From positions 1-62,021 of IMG/VR virus record IMGVR_UViG_3300021964_000060: 62,021 nt of DNA; one strand, given 5' to 3'. The stretch is from a virus. This document shows positions 53,834 through 62,021 of the stretch, in pieces; within the stretch, counting starts at the first letter, position 1, and each line of letters starts with the position of its first letter. Under the pieces are notes generated by a model, which saw only the letters and a list, made by a program, of their open reading frames with translations, did no database searches and was not told the origin of the DNA. The position numbers and the translations under genes are program-made.

Positions 53834-56026
53834 CTATACAATATTAATCGTATTACCCATACCGCTATGAGTCACACACTGGTAATACAACGTTGCTGGC
53901 GCAGACATTGGAACAGTAAACTTAATTAATCCTGTTGATGCTCCGTTGTTTGTAACACCTACGCTATATGCTGCACCTCCAGAAGCAACACGAATTTCAA
54001 AAGGATGAGACCCACCTGAATTATTTTCAAATATATATGTTTCACCTCTACGTAAATATAAAACTGGATCATTTTCCGTAGTTGGGAACCAAGCATTTTT
54101 ACTATCACTAAATGTAAAATCAGATGTTCCGTTAGCGCCTAATACAAATACATGTGTTGTACTACTTGCACCCCAACCTGCTGAGCTATAGGATTCTATT
54201 CTTTCATATTCATTATTATAAATCATGTCCCCTAAAGTTGGGGCAAGACCATTTCTTTCTGTGGTTGTAAATGAACCCAATCTAATTGGAGCACCCACTA
54301 CTACAACAGCGTTACCTGCTTCTAAATTAAGATTTTGTGAAGCAACAATTTCTGTATCACCTGTTCCGCCTGTTGTTATTCCTGTACAAGTGATAGCGCC
54401 AACAGAGATATTATTTGTTGTTGTTCCGCCTCTTGTTGTAACAGCATCTAATGTATCTGTTTCAAGGTATGATGTTAAATATCCTGCTGATGAGTGGTCA
54501 CCCCAACCATATGCAGTATCCCAGTTGCCAACTTTAGCGTCAGTAATAACATTTGTACCCATGTCAATTTCGTTGCCGTTGGCATCAAGTGTACCACCCA
54601 ACTGTGGAGTAGTATCATTAACCACATCACTAATTGCATTTGCAGGAATCCAGTTTGCACCATTCCAAGATAAAACTTGACCGTTTGTTGGTGCTGCAGA
54701 TGTTGTATCAACATCTAATAAATCATCAATGTAAGCAACATTAGATGAGCCTGCTGTTCCTGTCTGGACGTTAACAGTCGGTGTCGATCCGTAAATTATA
54801 AATGTAAATGGACTGAATGAACTTGGTGTACGGCTTTGTGTATCATCATAAAACTCTGCCGTAAACCCGGTTGTTGTTTTGTTTGTTATACCAACAAAGT
54901 AATTGTCAAATGTTTCACTGTCTGTGATAATAGAATAGTTTGCATCAGGTTGTGCGCTATCAAAAGTAAAATCCAGTGTTGCATTTCCACTGTTCCAACT
55001 GCCCCAACTGATACCCGTGCCTGTACCGTCAGCAGTATCATCTACAAATCCAAATGCAATTGGAGCAATAATAGATGTTTGTCCTCCGCCTGGAACAAAT
55101 TCGTTTGCATTAGCGTCCCAAACGAGAGCTTGACCGTCCGTAGGAGCGACTGAAGAAATATCAACATCAGAAAGGTCATTAATAGATCCAACAGACGAAC
55201 TTGTACCCCATTCTAATTGTCCTGTTGTCCCATTCGCTATTTTTAATACTGTACCTGTTGCACCTTTTGTAGAAGGCCATATAACATCCGCAACAGTAAT
55301 TACGCCACCAGCAGCTGTGTTTGCTACAATGTTTAATTGACCGCCACCGGAAGACAAAATTAGTCCACCCGTGGTATCATTATCTGAATCACCTGCTATA
55401 GTAACTTGACCTTGACTCGATAATGTAACTTGTGATTGAGCAGTTAATTGTAAAACACCTGCAGATCCTAAAACTTGAATAGCGAAATTATCATCTTCAG
55501 GAGCAACAATATCATTACCGTTTGTGTCTAAGTTTGCTCCTAACTGCGGTGTAGAATCATTTACTAACTCAGCAGAAACTCCGCTAAGTGCTGTTTGAAT
55601 AGAAGTATTGACAAAACTTTCTGTTGCATATCCTGTTAAGTCAACTGATAACCCAGACAAGTCAACTGTATTACCGTCACTAATTGTTAATTCATTTGTA
55701 CCAGAATTGAAAGTAAGTGTTTGAGAATCGCTATCAGTTAGTAAGCCTATTGATGTATCAATATCTGCTTGTGTAACATAGTTGTTTGCTATTGTATCAA
55801 CCGTAGCGCTAAGCGCATTGACAGTACCTGGCAATGTAACTAGAGGCGCTACATTAGCAGATAACTGTTGCAGCGTTGCATCAAGTGTGACGATATCAGC
55901 TTGTGCTACGCTAATATCATCATAAACCTCTATGAAGTTAGCATTTATTTTTGAACCTGCCGCTCTAACTGAATCTCCCAATCCATCATTAGGTGCATTT
56001 CCTGTTTCTATGACTTGTCTTGCCAT
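53834..56026 (-). CDS. Fibre-type protein with C-terminal cupredoxin-like domain (730 aa)
   Basis: The ATG at 56026 follows the gp7-like stop after three bases. The N-terminus 'IETGNAPNDGLGDSVRAAGS', then 'KINANFIEVYDDI', is the common phage module for baseplate-attached fibres, followed by a possible helical segment. Two 'DLxDVDxxSxAPTxGQxLxW' units and two 'NDxTPQLGxxLDxNGNxI' units alternate. The final 100 residues form a cupredoxin-like domain with candidate ligands His674, Cys717, His720 and Met723, and end 'MGNTINIV'. The same ligand set occurs inside the 966-aa fibre. Its position between the gp7-like gene and the protease suggests a short fibre or tail-pin role at the baseplate. Confidence 0.72.
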   Translation of the reverse strand: MARQVIETGNAPNDGLGDSVRAAGSKINANFIEVYDDISVAQADIVTLDATLQQLSANVAPLVTLPGTVNALSATVDTIANNYVTQADIDTSIGLLTDSDSQTLTFNSGTNELTISDGNTVDLSGLSVDLTGYATESFVNTSIQTALSGVSAELVNDSTPQLGANLDTNGNDIVAPEDDNFAIQVLGSAGVLQLTAQSQVTLSSQGQVTIAGDSDNDTTGGLILSSGGGQLNIVANTAAGGVITVADVIWPSTKGATGTVLKIANGTTGQLEWGTSSSVGSINDLSDVDISSVAPTDGQALVWDANANEFVPGGGQTSIIAPIAFGFVDDTADGTGTGISWGSWNSGNATLDFTFDSAQPDANYSIITDSETFDNYFVGITNKTTTGFTAEFYDDTQSRTPSSFSPFTFIIYGSTPTVNVQTGTAGSSNVAYIDDLLDVDTTSAAPTNGQVLSWNGANWIPANAISDVVNDTTPQLGGTLDANGNEIDMGTNVITDAKVGNWDTAYGWGDHSSAGYLTSYLETDTLDAVTTRGGTTTNNISVGAITCTGITTGGTGDTEIVASQNLNLEAGNAVVVVGAPIRLGSFTTTERNGLAPTLGDMIYNNEYERIESYSSAGWGASSTTHVFVLGANGTSDFTFSDSKNAWFPTTENDPVLYLRRGETYIFENNSGGSHPFEIRVASGGAAYSVGVTNNGASTGLIKFTVPMSAPATLYYQCVTHSGMGNTINIV

Positions 56027-56029
56027 TTC

Positions 56030-58432
56030 TTATTCCCTATCAAATGTGATACTGTCGTTATCGAAAGTCAATAATTCTTCATCAAATGTATCTAAGTTGT
56101 AATCTTGTCCTATTGCCAGCGGAACCGAATTATCGAAAAATGGTAATTCAATTCCTGTAGTTGCGTCAAAGTTAACAATTACTGCATTAAGTATTTCACC
56201 TTGCTCAGTTGTAATTGTTACACCATTTTCATCTTCTTGCTCAACTCTTAACGGCAATTCAGCAAACGTATATGACTCAATGGCTACATCCGCATTAGGT
56301 CTTGTATTATTAATTGTATTTATCAAAGGACTGCTAAACATTTTTGTCCCAGCAACATGAACAGTGTCCTTTACGATATTTTCATATTTTGAAGGATCTA
56401 ATAAAGATGAAATATCGTATGAATACTCTTGATAATAATTATTATCTTGAATATATTTACCTGGATCATTTAAATGAGAAGTTGTTGTAAACCATTGTCC
56501 GTTTGTTTCACCCATGCCCCCAACAGAAAGTTCAGCAAATGCTACTGTTTCACCTGATTCTTGATTTACAAGAGCAACCTTTTCTTTGTCTCTGTATTTA
56601 AACCCGGACTGCAAAACATTAATTCTACGAATTTGACCAATAAGTAATTCTGAATTACCTCTAATATCAGCGTTATAACCCATAGGTCTTGAATTTAAAT
56701 CCTCACCAACATCTTCAATTACAAGTTCCCTTCCCCTAAACTCAACTTCTCCTCTTTTTGGCTGAAAGAAAGTAATAGGTCTAAAATAGAATATACTTCC
56801 TTCACGTCTTAAGAATGTTGCCTTTGCATCATAAGGTCTAAACCCTGTAGGGAAGGCATCTGTATTATAAGTTAAATCTTCAATTTCAATTCTTTGTGTT
56901 AATACATCACCTGCCTGAATAATAAAATCACTTCTATCGAATCTAATGGCTAAATCTCTATAATCATATTCAATTAAATCTGGAAACCTTAAAATAGTTC
57001 TAACGTTATTTACATAATCTGTTCCAGTGTCTAATACTCTCAATCTTCGAACACTGCCAATTTCATATGTAGTAGGTGTAAACGCATCTTTTATTTGCGT
57101 ATTAATATTCTCTAGACCCGGACCTGACATTCCATAGTTTTGCGAGTCTAGCCTTACGCTCAGAAAATCTTCAATCTTATCTGTAATAACACTAATCTCT
57201 TCTTGATTAGAAAAGACACCTATATCAAAAAGAGCAGTATCGTTATATTCCGCATGTCCATCAACTTGTATTCTTAATCCATCATTTAATGTGACAGTTG
57301 TTGACCCCTGTGTTGGATAAGGAACAAATGCCGTATTTCCAATGGCGACAAAAGCTCCGTTTGCAGGCGATACATTGTTAGGCGGTTCAACATCTAAGTA
57401 AACAATAGGATGTTCATATGCGACAACAGTTCCTCTTCCACTAAATACGTTATTACTGTCCGCATCTGATAATGGGTTTTCCGGATCTCTTGTGAATATC
57501 TCTTCTGACTCTGCTGTTAAGACGTCAAACGGTTCTATGTTATACGCTGTGTTACCACTTAGAATTAATACCTGTGTCGAAATAATAAGTTCGTTTTGTG
57601 TTTTATCGACAGAAAATCCAAAACCACCATCTGCAATTTCCCATTCAATAATACCTGATGGTTTAAGAGATACATCTTCAACAACAGCAGTCGCATCTAC
57701 CCCAAAGGCATCAGATATAAGATTTAACCTATCGCCCACTTTATTGTTAGGTCTGGAACCTTCTCTTAATATTGTGGTGCCTTGTATTGATCCATAAATT
57801 AGAGGACCCGGATAAGAAACAACCCCATCTCTTTCCCGTATAATCCCGTCATCAGCTAAGAAGGAACCGAATACGTTTGAAACATATCCTACGGGAACAA
57901 TTGCGCCATTAATATTATAAAATACAATATCATCAATATATGCATATGCCTTTGATAAATCTCCTCTAATAACATCACCTTTTGATAGAGGAAATTCATC
58001 AACTGTTGAAACAGATTTGAATTCTATAAATTTAGTAGATACAAATTTAGAATCTGATATTTTTAATATTGCATTTGATGGATAAAATAATTCAACCTCT
58101 TCTTTAAAAAACATATTAAAGAGAAGTTCGACCGATTCAGGTGTTCCTTTTCTAGTATATAAATCAGCGATATGCTTTACAATAAATCTTAAGTCATCAA
58201 AAGAAGTATTTACAAAAGGTAAATCTTTTAAAAACTTTCTTTTATAATATATTAAAAACTGATTAAAGGTAGTATCAATATCACACAGTTCAGAAAAGTT
58301 TCTATGGGTTTGATTATCTAAAAACTCATAATACGCTTTAGTAAACTCGACAAAGAGTTTACCATCTTCCCTATAAAACTCCGGGAACTGGTCAGGTATA
58401 AATGGAGCTATGGAAGGTGCAGCATATCTCAT
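56030..58432 (-). CDS. 7: Baseplate wedge protein, gp7-like (800 aa)
   Basis: The ATG at 58432 overlaps the gp6 TGA (ATGA). The N-terminal 120 residues ('APFIPDQFPEFYREDG', 'LFVEFTKAYYEFLDNQTH', 'IADLYTRKGTPESVELLF', 'FFKEEVELFYPS') match the conserved C-terminal part of T4 gp7 ('FYSTKGI...FLFKVLYNEEVEI'). This core joins gp6 in the wedge, as in phage tail protein I relatives. The rest is beta-rich with Gly-Tyr units such as 'VLQSGFKYRDKEKVALV'. It is shorter than T4 gp7 (1,032 residues) and differently arranged, so the symbol is by homologous core and position. Confidence 0.68.
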   Translation of the reverse strand: MRYAAPSIAPFIPDQFPEFYREDGKLFVEFTKAYYEFLDNQTHRNFSELCDIDTTFNQFLIYYKRKFLKDLPFVNTSFDDLRFIVKHIADLYTRKGTPESVELLFNMFFKEEVELFYPSNAILKISDSKFVSTKFIEFKSVSTVDEFPLSKGDVIRGDLSKAYAYIDDIVFYNINGAIVPVGYVSNVFGSFLADDGIIRERDGVVSYPGPLIYGSIQGTTILREGSRPNNKVGDRLNLISDAFGVDATAVVEDVSLKPSGIIEWEIADGGFGFSVDKTQNELIISTQVLILSGNTAYNIEPFDVLTAESEEIFTRDPENPLSDADSNNVFSGRGTVVAYEHPIVYLDVEPPNNVSPANGAFVAIGNTAFVPYPTQGSTTVTLNDGLRIQVDGHAEYNDTALFDIGVFSNQEEISVITDKIEDFLSVRLDSQNYGMSGPGLENINTQIKDAFTPTTYEIGSVRRLRVLDTGTDYVNNVRTILRFPDLIEYDYRDLAIRFDRSDFIIQAGDVLTQRIEIEDLTYNTDAFPTGFRPYDAKATFLRREGSIFYFRPITFFQPKRGEVEFRGRELVIEDVGEDLNSRPMGYNADIRGNSELLIGQIRRINVLQSGFKYRDKEKVALVNQESGETVAFAELSVGGMGETNGQWFTTTSHLNDPGKYIQDNNYYQEYSYDISSLLDPSKYENIVKDTVHVAGTKMFSSPLINTINNTRPNADVAIESYTFAELPLRVEQEDENGVTITTEQGEILNAVIVNFDATTGIELPFFDNSVPLAIGQDYNLDTFDEELLTFDNDSITFDRE

Positions 58433-60180
58433 CTAGAAGCCTTTATATTTACAACTACATCTTGCTGTCTGATCTTAACGATTCTATCTTTTGTTCCCAC
58501 AACATCAGAATCTTCTGTGTGTGCAATAATGCAAATAGCACTTCCCGTAAATGATTGAACACTTATGTCTTTAAGAGATACAATACCTCTTGTATAATCT
58601 ACGCTGCCAAGTTTCTTTTTAAATATTTCTCTATTATTTGTATTTGATGTAATGGCTACAATCTCACCTGCACCATCATCTTGCAATGTTACTGCTTGAC
58701 CGTCTAATACAAATTGAGAAGAAACAAACGATGGTTTGAAATCTGTTAACCCAATACTATCATTATAAGGATATGGTTTTATTAGAGGTGTTGCAAAAAC
58801 AAAAGAAGGACTTTCGACTGTTCCTAAAGACGGAACCCACTCAATAACAGGCTGTGAAACAATCGATACTGAATCAACTGATGGATCAGATGTTAAGAGT
58901 TTAGATTCAAGAGCAGATGTGATTAGGCCAACATTAAAATCATCTAGATTATCAGACGAATAGTCACTAATATTTTGTCTAATAATATCTTCTAATTGAC
59001 CAACCGATAATAATATATCATTTTTGTTGTACTTAACATTAACATTAAGATCTGCATATAAAAATTTAGCTGATCTTAGAATTGGTTCAATCGAAATAGG
59101 TGCTTTGGATTTAATAAAATCTTTAAACTGTTCCAATTCAGATAATGATGCACCATCCCGTCCTTGCACATCCACAACAATGATAACACGACCGAACTGT
59201 GGAGGCTCATCATCCTCTCCGCCGAACACGGAAATTGATTGTATTTGTGGATATCTTTGTCTTAATAATATCTCATAATCTTTACTTGTTACTGCTCTTT
59301 CTTGTACCTGAAATGCTGCAGGAGCAAATCTACGAATTGATTCGGTTGTTTCATATTCTGTTCCGCCAGCACTACAACCTTGAGGTATCACCGTTATTGA
59401 TTGTGCACCATATCTTAATGCATCAATAGTGTATGAGTTGACTCCGTTGCCATCAACTCCAGATGATATTCTATATCTTACAGTTATTCTATCTGTATTC
59501 GTTGGCTGTAATCCAAAAATGTTTTCACCAAATTGAATAGAATACTTATTGTTAAGTTCTGGCTGAATATAGAAAACCGCATCATCTGTATCCACGCCAA
59601 ATATATTTGACTTGTATTGATACTCAACACCATTAACAAATACTTGCAAAGAGCTTGTATCTATAAAACTATTATTAATAATTGTATTATTATAAGGAAG
59701 GACTTCGTCAAATAGACGACCTTCATATACTTCAACACCTTCAACTTCAAATAAAGTTCCGCTAACACGAGAGGCGGCGTATGCTCTATCAGTTATAAAT
59801 TCATATGTAATATTTCCACATCGTCCTAAGAAGATAGAAAACTTAGGAAGTATGTATGTATTAGATTGTTGATTACTTCTAATTTGTAAATTAACAGTAC
59901 CTTTAGATGATCTTCTAGATCTAGGAATATAATTTAATTCTTTAGCGTGACTAACAACTGAATTTTTTAATTGAGCCGAATCTAAAAACATTTCACCAAT
60001 AGACATATTATAATATTGTAATGTGTTATACGTATTATATGCCAATAAATCGACTAACACAGATATATTAGATCCGTCAAAATCATAATCTTTAAATCGA
60101 TTTTGATTTTTTAGGAACTCAACTAAATTAGATTTAACATCAAAGAAATCTACTTTACTATAAGGGGCTATTTTCGCCAT
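58429..60180 (-). CDS. 6: Baseplate wedge protein gp6
   Basis: 583 residues; T4 gp6 has 660. The N-terminal 'DYDFDGSNISVLVDLLAYNT' and 'NMSIGEMFLDSAQLKNSVVS', followed by 'HAKELNYIPRSRRSSKGTV' (about 31-97), is the defining gp6 signature, equivalent to the baseplate J-like family. A dimer of gp6 forms the inner ring of the contractile baseplate and clamps gp7 and gp25. It follows gp25 with one base between the stop and start, and overlaps the gp7-like gene by four bases. A CATAAATA octamer lies inside gp25, 49 nt upstream. Confidence 0.9.
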   Translation of the reverse strand: MAKIAPYSKVDFFDVKSNLVEFLKNQNRFKDYDFDGSNISVLVDLLAYNTYNTLQYYNMSIGEMFLDSAQLKNSVVSHAKELNYIPRSRRSSKGTVNLQIRSNQQSNTYILPKFSIFLGRCGNITYEFITDRAYAASRVSGTLFEVEGVEVYEGRLFDEVLPYNNTIINNSFIDTSSLQVFVNGVEYQYKSNIFGVDTDDAVFYIQPELNNKYSIQFGENIFGLQPTNTDRITVRYRISSGVDGNGVNSYTIDALRYGAQSITVIPQGCSAGGTEYETTESIRRFAPAAFQVQERAVTSKDYEILLRQRYPQIQSISVFGGEDDEPPQFGRVIIVVDVQGRDGASLSELEQFKDFIKSKAPISIEPILRSAKFLYADLNVNVKYNKNDILLSVGQLEDIIRQNISDYSSDNLDDFNVGLITSALESKLLTSDPSVDSVSIVSQPVIEWVPSLGTVESPSFVFATPLIKPYPYNDSIGLTDFKPSFVSSQFVLDGQAVTLQDDGAGEIVAITSNTNNREIFKKKLGSVDYTRGIVSLKDISVQSFTGSAICIIAHTEDSDVVGTKDRIVKIRQQDVVVNIKASR

Positions 60181-60181
60181 T

Positions 60182-60586
60182 CTATCTTACCCTATCTAAA
60201 ACAATATTGAACGAAACAGGTTCAACAGTATTTATGAGTGTGAAAACAATTGTTATTGCTAACTCATTTGAATCAGCTGCTCCAGTCACATCAACTCCGA
60301 TTAGATTACATCTGGGTTCATATGCCTCGATAGTAGCTTTTACTGTTGACTTAATTAATTCAATAGTTTGTGGTGTTATGTTTTCAAACAAAAGTTGTCT
60401 AACGTCACAACCCAAGTCAGGTTGAAACGGTCTTTCGCCACGGTTAGTTAAAACAAGGTTACGTATAGACTCTTTGATTGATTCTTCATTGACCTTACGT
60501 GCCAACATTCCCTTTCCTGGAACCAAAGAAAGGTCTCTGTGAAAATCAGATGATATGACTTGTTTAGTAGTATCCGGAGAAGGCAT
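60182..60586 (-). CDS. 25: Baseplate wedge protein gp25
   Basis: 134 residues, nearly the same as T4 gp25 (132). Residues 46-60 ('VLTNRGERPFQPDLGC') and the Glu-Pro-Arg motif (90-92, 'AYEPRCNLIGVDV') are the family signatures. Gp25 initiates sheath polymerisation by anchoring the first sheath ring on the gp6-gp7 wedge; it has a lysozyme-like family name but no lytic activity is implied. The ATG at 60586 follows AAAAGGAAC, and a late promoter variant lies just upstream. Confidence 0.92.
   Translation of the reverse strand: MPSPDTTKQVISSDFHRDLSLVPGKGMLARKVNEESIKESIRNLVLTNRGERPFQPDLGCDVRQLLFENITPQTIELIKSTVKATIEAYEPRCNLIGVDVTGAADSNELAITIVFTLINTVEPVSFNIVLDRVR
60229..60236 (-). promoter_or_regulatory. 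Possible late promoter variant CATAAATA for gp6, inside gp25
   Basis: A minus-strand octamer in the 3' part of gp25, 49 nt before the gp6 start. The spacing suits a promoter for the long gp6-gp7-like message, but its position in coding sequence makes it less certain. Confidence 0.35.
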
Positions 60587-60603
60587 ACGTGTTCCTTTTT
60601 ATA

Positions 60604-60611
60604 TATTTATG
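60604..60611 (-). promoter_or_regulatory. Late promoter variant CATAAATA upstream of gp25
   Basis: A minus-strand octamer in the 27-bp gap between the TAG stop of the upstream gene and the gp25 ATG. It would start the gp25-gp6-gp7-like group. Confidence 0.6.
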
Positions 60612-60613
60612 TT

Positions 60614-62021
60614 CTATCCAACAGTAGCGTACTGTGATAAGTTAGTAATTCGAGAAGATCTTATTTGCTCAACAGGTAGGTTACCTGATGCAAGAATCCA
60701 CTCGCTCTTTTGATGCTTTTCAAGAGCCGCTTCTATATATGTTGTTGCGAAGAATGAACCAATAGAACCCGGGAATGAGGCTTTTATCTTTCCGGTGTCT
60801 GCTAGTATAACTTGATTGAATCCTTCAACATGTATCTCTGAGAATCCAGCTCTTGATGCTGCAATAATTAAATACAAAATAGAATTTTCTCCATTTGTTA
60901 CTATTGCAACTGCTCTTCCTGTTGATAGATGTGGATGATTTGGATTGAATCCGTCCGATACAATTTGTGTATATCCAATCTGTTCATAAACTCTTAACAG
61001 TTTAACCCACACGGAATCATTAACATCTTGCCAACCTGGACCTTGATTGTTTGTTTCAACTCCGTCTTTTCTAGTTGTGACTTCAAATATAGGTCCTGCA
61101 AAAACAATCTTTGGTGGACAACCTGTAGAGAATGGTCGTTGTAATTTCTGTACATCATTAATTTCATTGGGTGTAAAATCTGTCAGCGCAGTGTATGGTT
61201 TTATTTCAACTGTATCAAACCAATTGACTGTACCTGCATTAAATTGTTGTATACCTTCTGAAAAAGCAAGTCCTGCGTTTTCAATGACTTGGTCAACAAC
61301 AGAAGAAGGATCTGAACCATATAATGGATGCTGTGTAACACCTAATGATTGTCTTTCATTTTGTGTTGAAATTTTTTGTCTTGCTGTTGCTTCATTCTCT
61401 CTTGCAATCCTAACAATTGCTTGAGGAGATTGTGCTGCACTATTCATTGCAAGAGCTGCTTCACGTCTTGCTGTTCTCTTTTCCTGGTCATCAAATCTTA
61501 AAGCGTTTGCGGATACGGCTTCTTTTCTTCTTATGTTTGAAACATTTGCAAGAACAATTTGTGATCTTACCATACCTTCTGCAAATTTCTGCAAACCATC
61601 AACTGGATTTTTCATAAACGCTTGAAGTGCATTTGTTAATTGACAGAAGCGATACATCAACATTCCGATAATCCATGGATCTAAACTTTCGAAAGCAGAG
61701 GCTGCTGCTGTAATCATCCTTTCAATATACTGCTTTAACGAATCCATATTATCATTAGAAAAGAATTCTTTTACATCATTCACACGGCGCTTGATTGCTT
61801 GTGAGATTGCAGCTGCTCCTTCTTCGATGTCTGCCACAACTTGCTTTAGACCTTCTTCAATAGATTCAACAGCTTGTAAAAATGCTTTTGCAAGGTTCTC
61901 AATTGTTTTAATAATGGAATTAATTACATTAATGATAGGACCAAACACTGCTTGTAATATTCCCGCAATAATATCTTCTGGATTTGCATTTTGTAAATCA
62001 TTAACAAAAGATGCAATCTGC
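60614..62021 (-). CDS. Baseplate-region protein, 5' end outside window (468 residues visible)
   Basis: Open from base 62021 to a TAG at 60614. A GTG at 61948 could be a start, but the frame continues upstream with coding-like sequence to the window edge, so the gene is treated as partial. The visible N-terminal half is strongly helical, with 'NVINSIIKTIENLAKAFLQA' and many Glu/Lys/Ala repeats, then 'SLDPWIIGMLMYRFCQLTN'. The C-terminal 130 residues ('HPHLSTGRAVAIV', 'ASRAGFSEIHVEGFNQVILA') faintly resemble the M15 D,D-peptidase fold, but the expected metal-binding Asp and final His are absent. In T4-like phages baseplate hub genes lie here; a hub or tail-associated role is possible. I do not recognise the family with confidence. 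Confidence 0.55.
   Translation of the reverse strand, partial: QIASFVNDLQNANPEDIIAGILQAVFGPIINVINSIIKTIENLAKAFLQAVESIEEGLKQVVADIEEGAAAISQAIKRRVNDVKEFFSNDNMDSLKQYIERMITAAASAFESLDPWIIGMLMYRFCQLTNALQAFMKNPVDGLQKFAEGMVRSQIVLANVSNIRRKEAVSANALRFDDQEKRTARREAALAMNSAAQSPQAIVRIARENEATARQKISTQNERQSLGVTQHPLYGSDPSSVVDQVIENAGLAFSEGIQQFNAGTVNWFDTVEIKPYTALTDFTPNEINDVQKLQRPFSTGCPPKIVFAGPIFEVTTRKDGVETNNQGPGWQDVNDSVWVKLLRVYEQIGYTQIVSDGFNPNHPHLSTGRAVAIVTNGENSILYLIIAASRAGFSEIHVEGFNQVILADTGKIKASFPGSIGSFFATTYIEAALEKHQKSEWILASGNLPVEQIRSSRITNLSQYATVG

Noticed and set aside
54225-54680. 151-codon plus-strand frame opposite the 730-aa fibre
   Set aside because: A shadow of the fibre coding sequence with no start signal or family resemblance.
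61946-61948. GTG at 61948 as the true start of the rightmost gene
   Set aside because: The frame continues upstream with coding-like helical sequence to the window edge and no ribosome-binding site precedes the GTG.

Overview
The window is part of the late, virion-structural region of a T4-like myovirus genome. The neck, tail and baseplate proteins are recognisable by family and lie in T4 order. Reading along the minus strand, from high to low coordinates, the order is gp25, gp6, gp7-like, gp8-like, a large block of fibre, adhesin and giant structural genes where T4 keeps genes 9-12 and wac, and then gp13, gp14 and gp15. The DNA is AT-rich. Many accessory proteins resemble those of marine T4-like phages (cyanophages and pelagiphages): a DUF4815 protein, S74 fibre, glycine-rich adhesins, cupredoxin-tipped fibres and 'SWYG' structural proteins. 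The window carries no host-like metabolic gene or tRNA, so the host (cyanobacterium, SAR11-type bacterium or other) cannot be named.

Layout. 1-2766: neck and tail completion genes gp15 (cut by the window edge), gp14 and gp13. 2815-8566: a 54-aa hypothetical protein and a 1,861-aa structural giant. 8580-22343: a fibre/adhesin array, with a small fibre-like protein, a cupredoxin-bearing fibre, three genes sharing an M-x-x-H-x-G-x-R N-terminus (two glycine-rich adhesins and a 33-aa orphan between them), a 1,180-aa fibre, a beta-helix fibre, another long fibre and small attachment-type proteins. 22416-24989: the only plus-strand gene, divergent from its left neighbour and convergent with its right one. 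24986-41278: four large structural proteins, including one combining leucine-rich repeats with an FG-GAP-like propeller, two tandem paralogues, and a pectate-lyase-like tailspike. 41315-50327: a hypothetical, a glycine-rich protein, an S74 self-cleaving fibre, a coiled-coil microprotein and a DUF4815 giant. 50342-60586: gp8-like, a subtilisin-like protease, a second cupredoxin-tipped fibre, gp7-like, gp6 and gp25. 60614-62021: a baseplate-region protein cut by the right edge.

Expression. Genes are packed with 0-15 nt gaps or with stop/start overlaps (TAATG or ATGA), so much of the region is probably translated from long polycistronic late messages. T4-type late promoter octamers (TATAAATA, or the variant CATAAATA) sit 20-90 nt upstream of gp13, several fibre genes, the tailspike and gp25. 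Several of these octamers contain the stop codon of the preceding gene. One perfect palindrome, TATTTATAAATA, forms back-to-back late promoters for the divergent pair at 22343/22416.

Together the products would build the contractile tail: wedge proteins gp25, gp6, gp7 and gp8 form the baseplate, gp13, gp14 and gp15 close the tail and join it to the head, and a large set of fibres and adhesins provides host recognition. Most interesting are two fibre-type proteins with complete type-1 copper ligand sets, an LRR plus propeller virion protein, a module shared by three giants, the three-gene adhesin family with a shared N-terminal tag, and a leader with nested hairpins at 19774-19871. Assignments come from reading the sequence without database searches.
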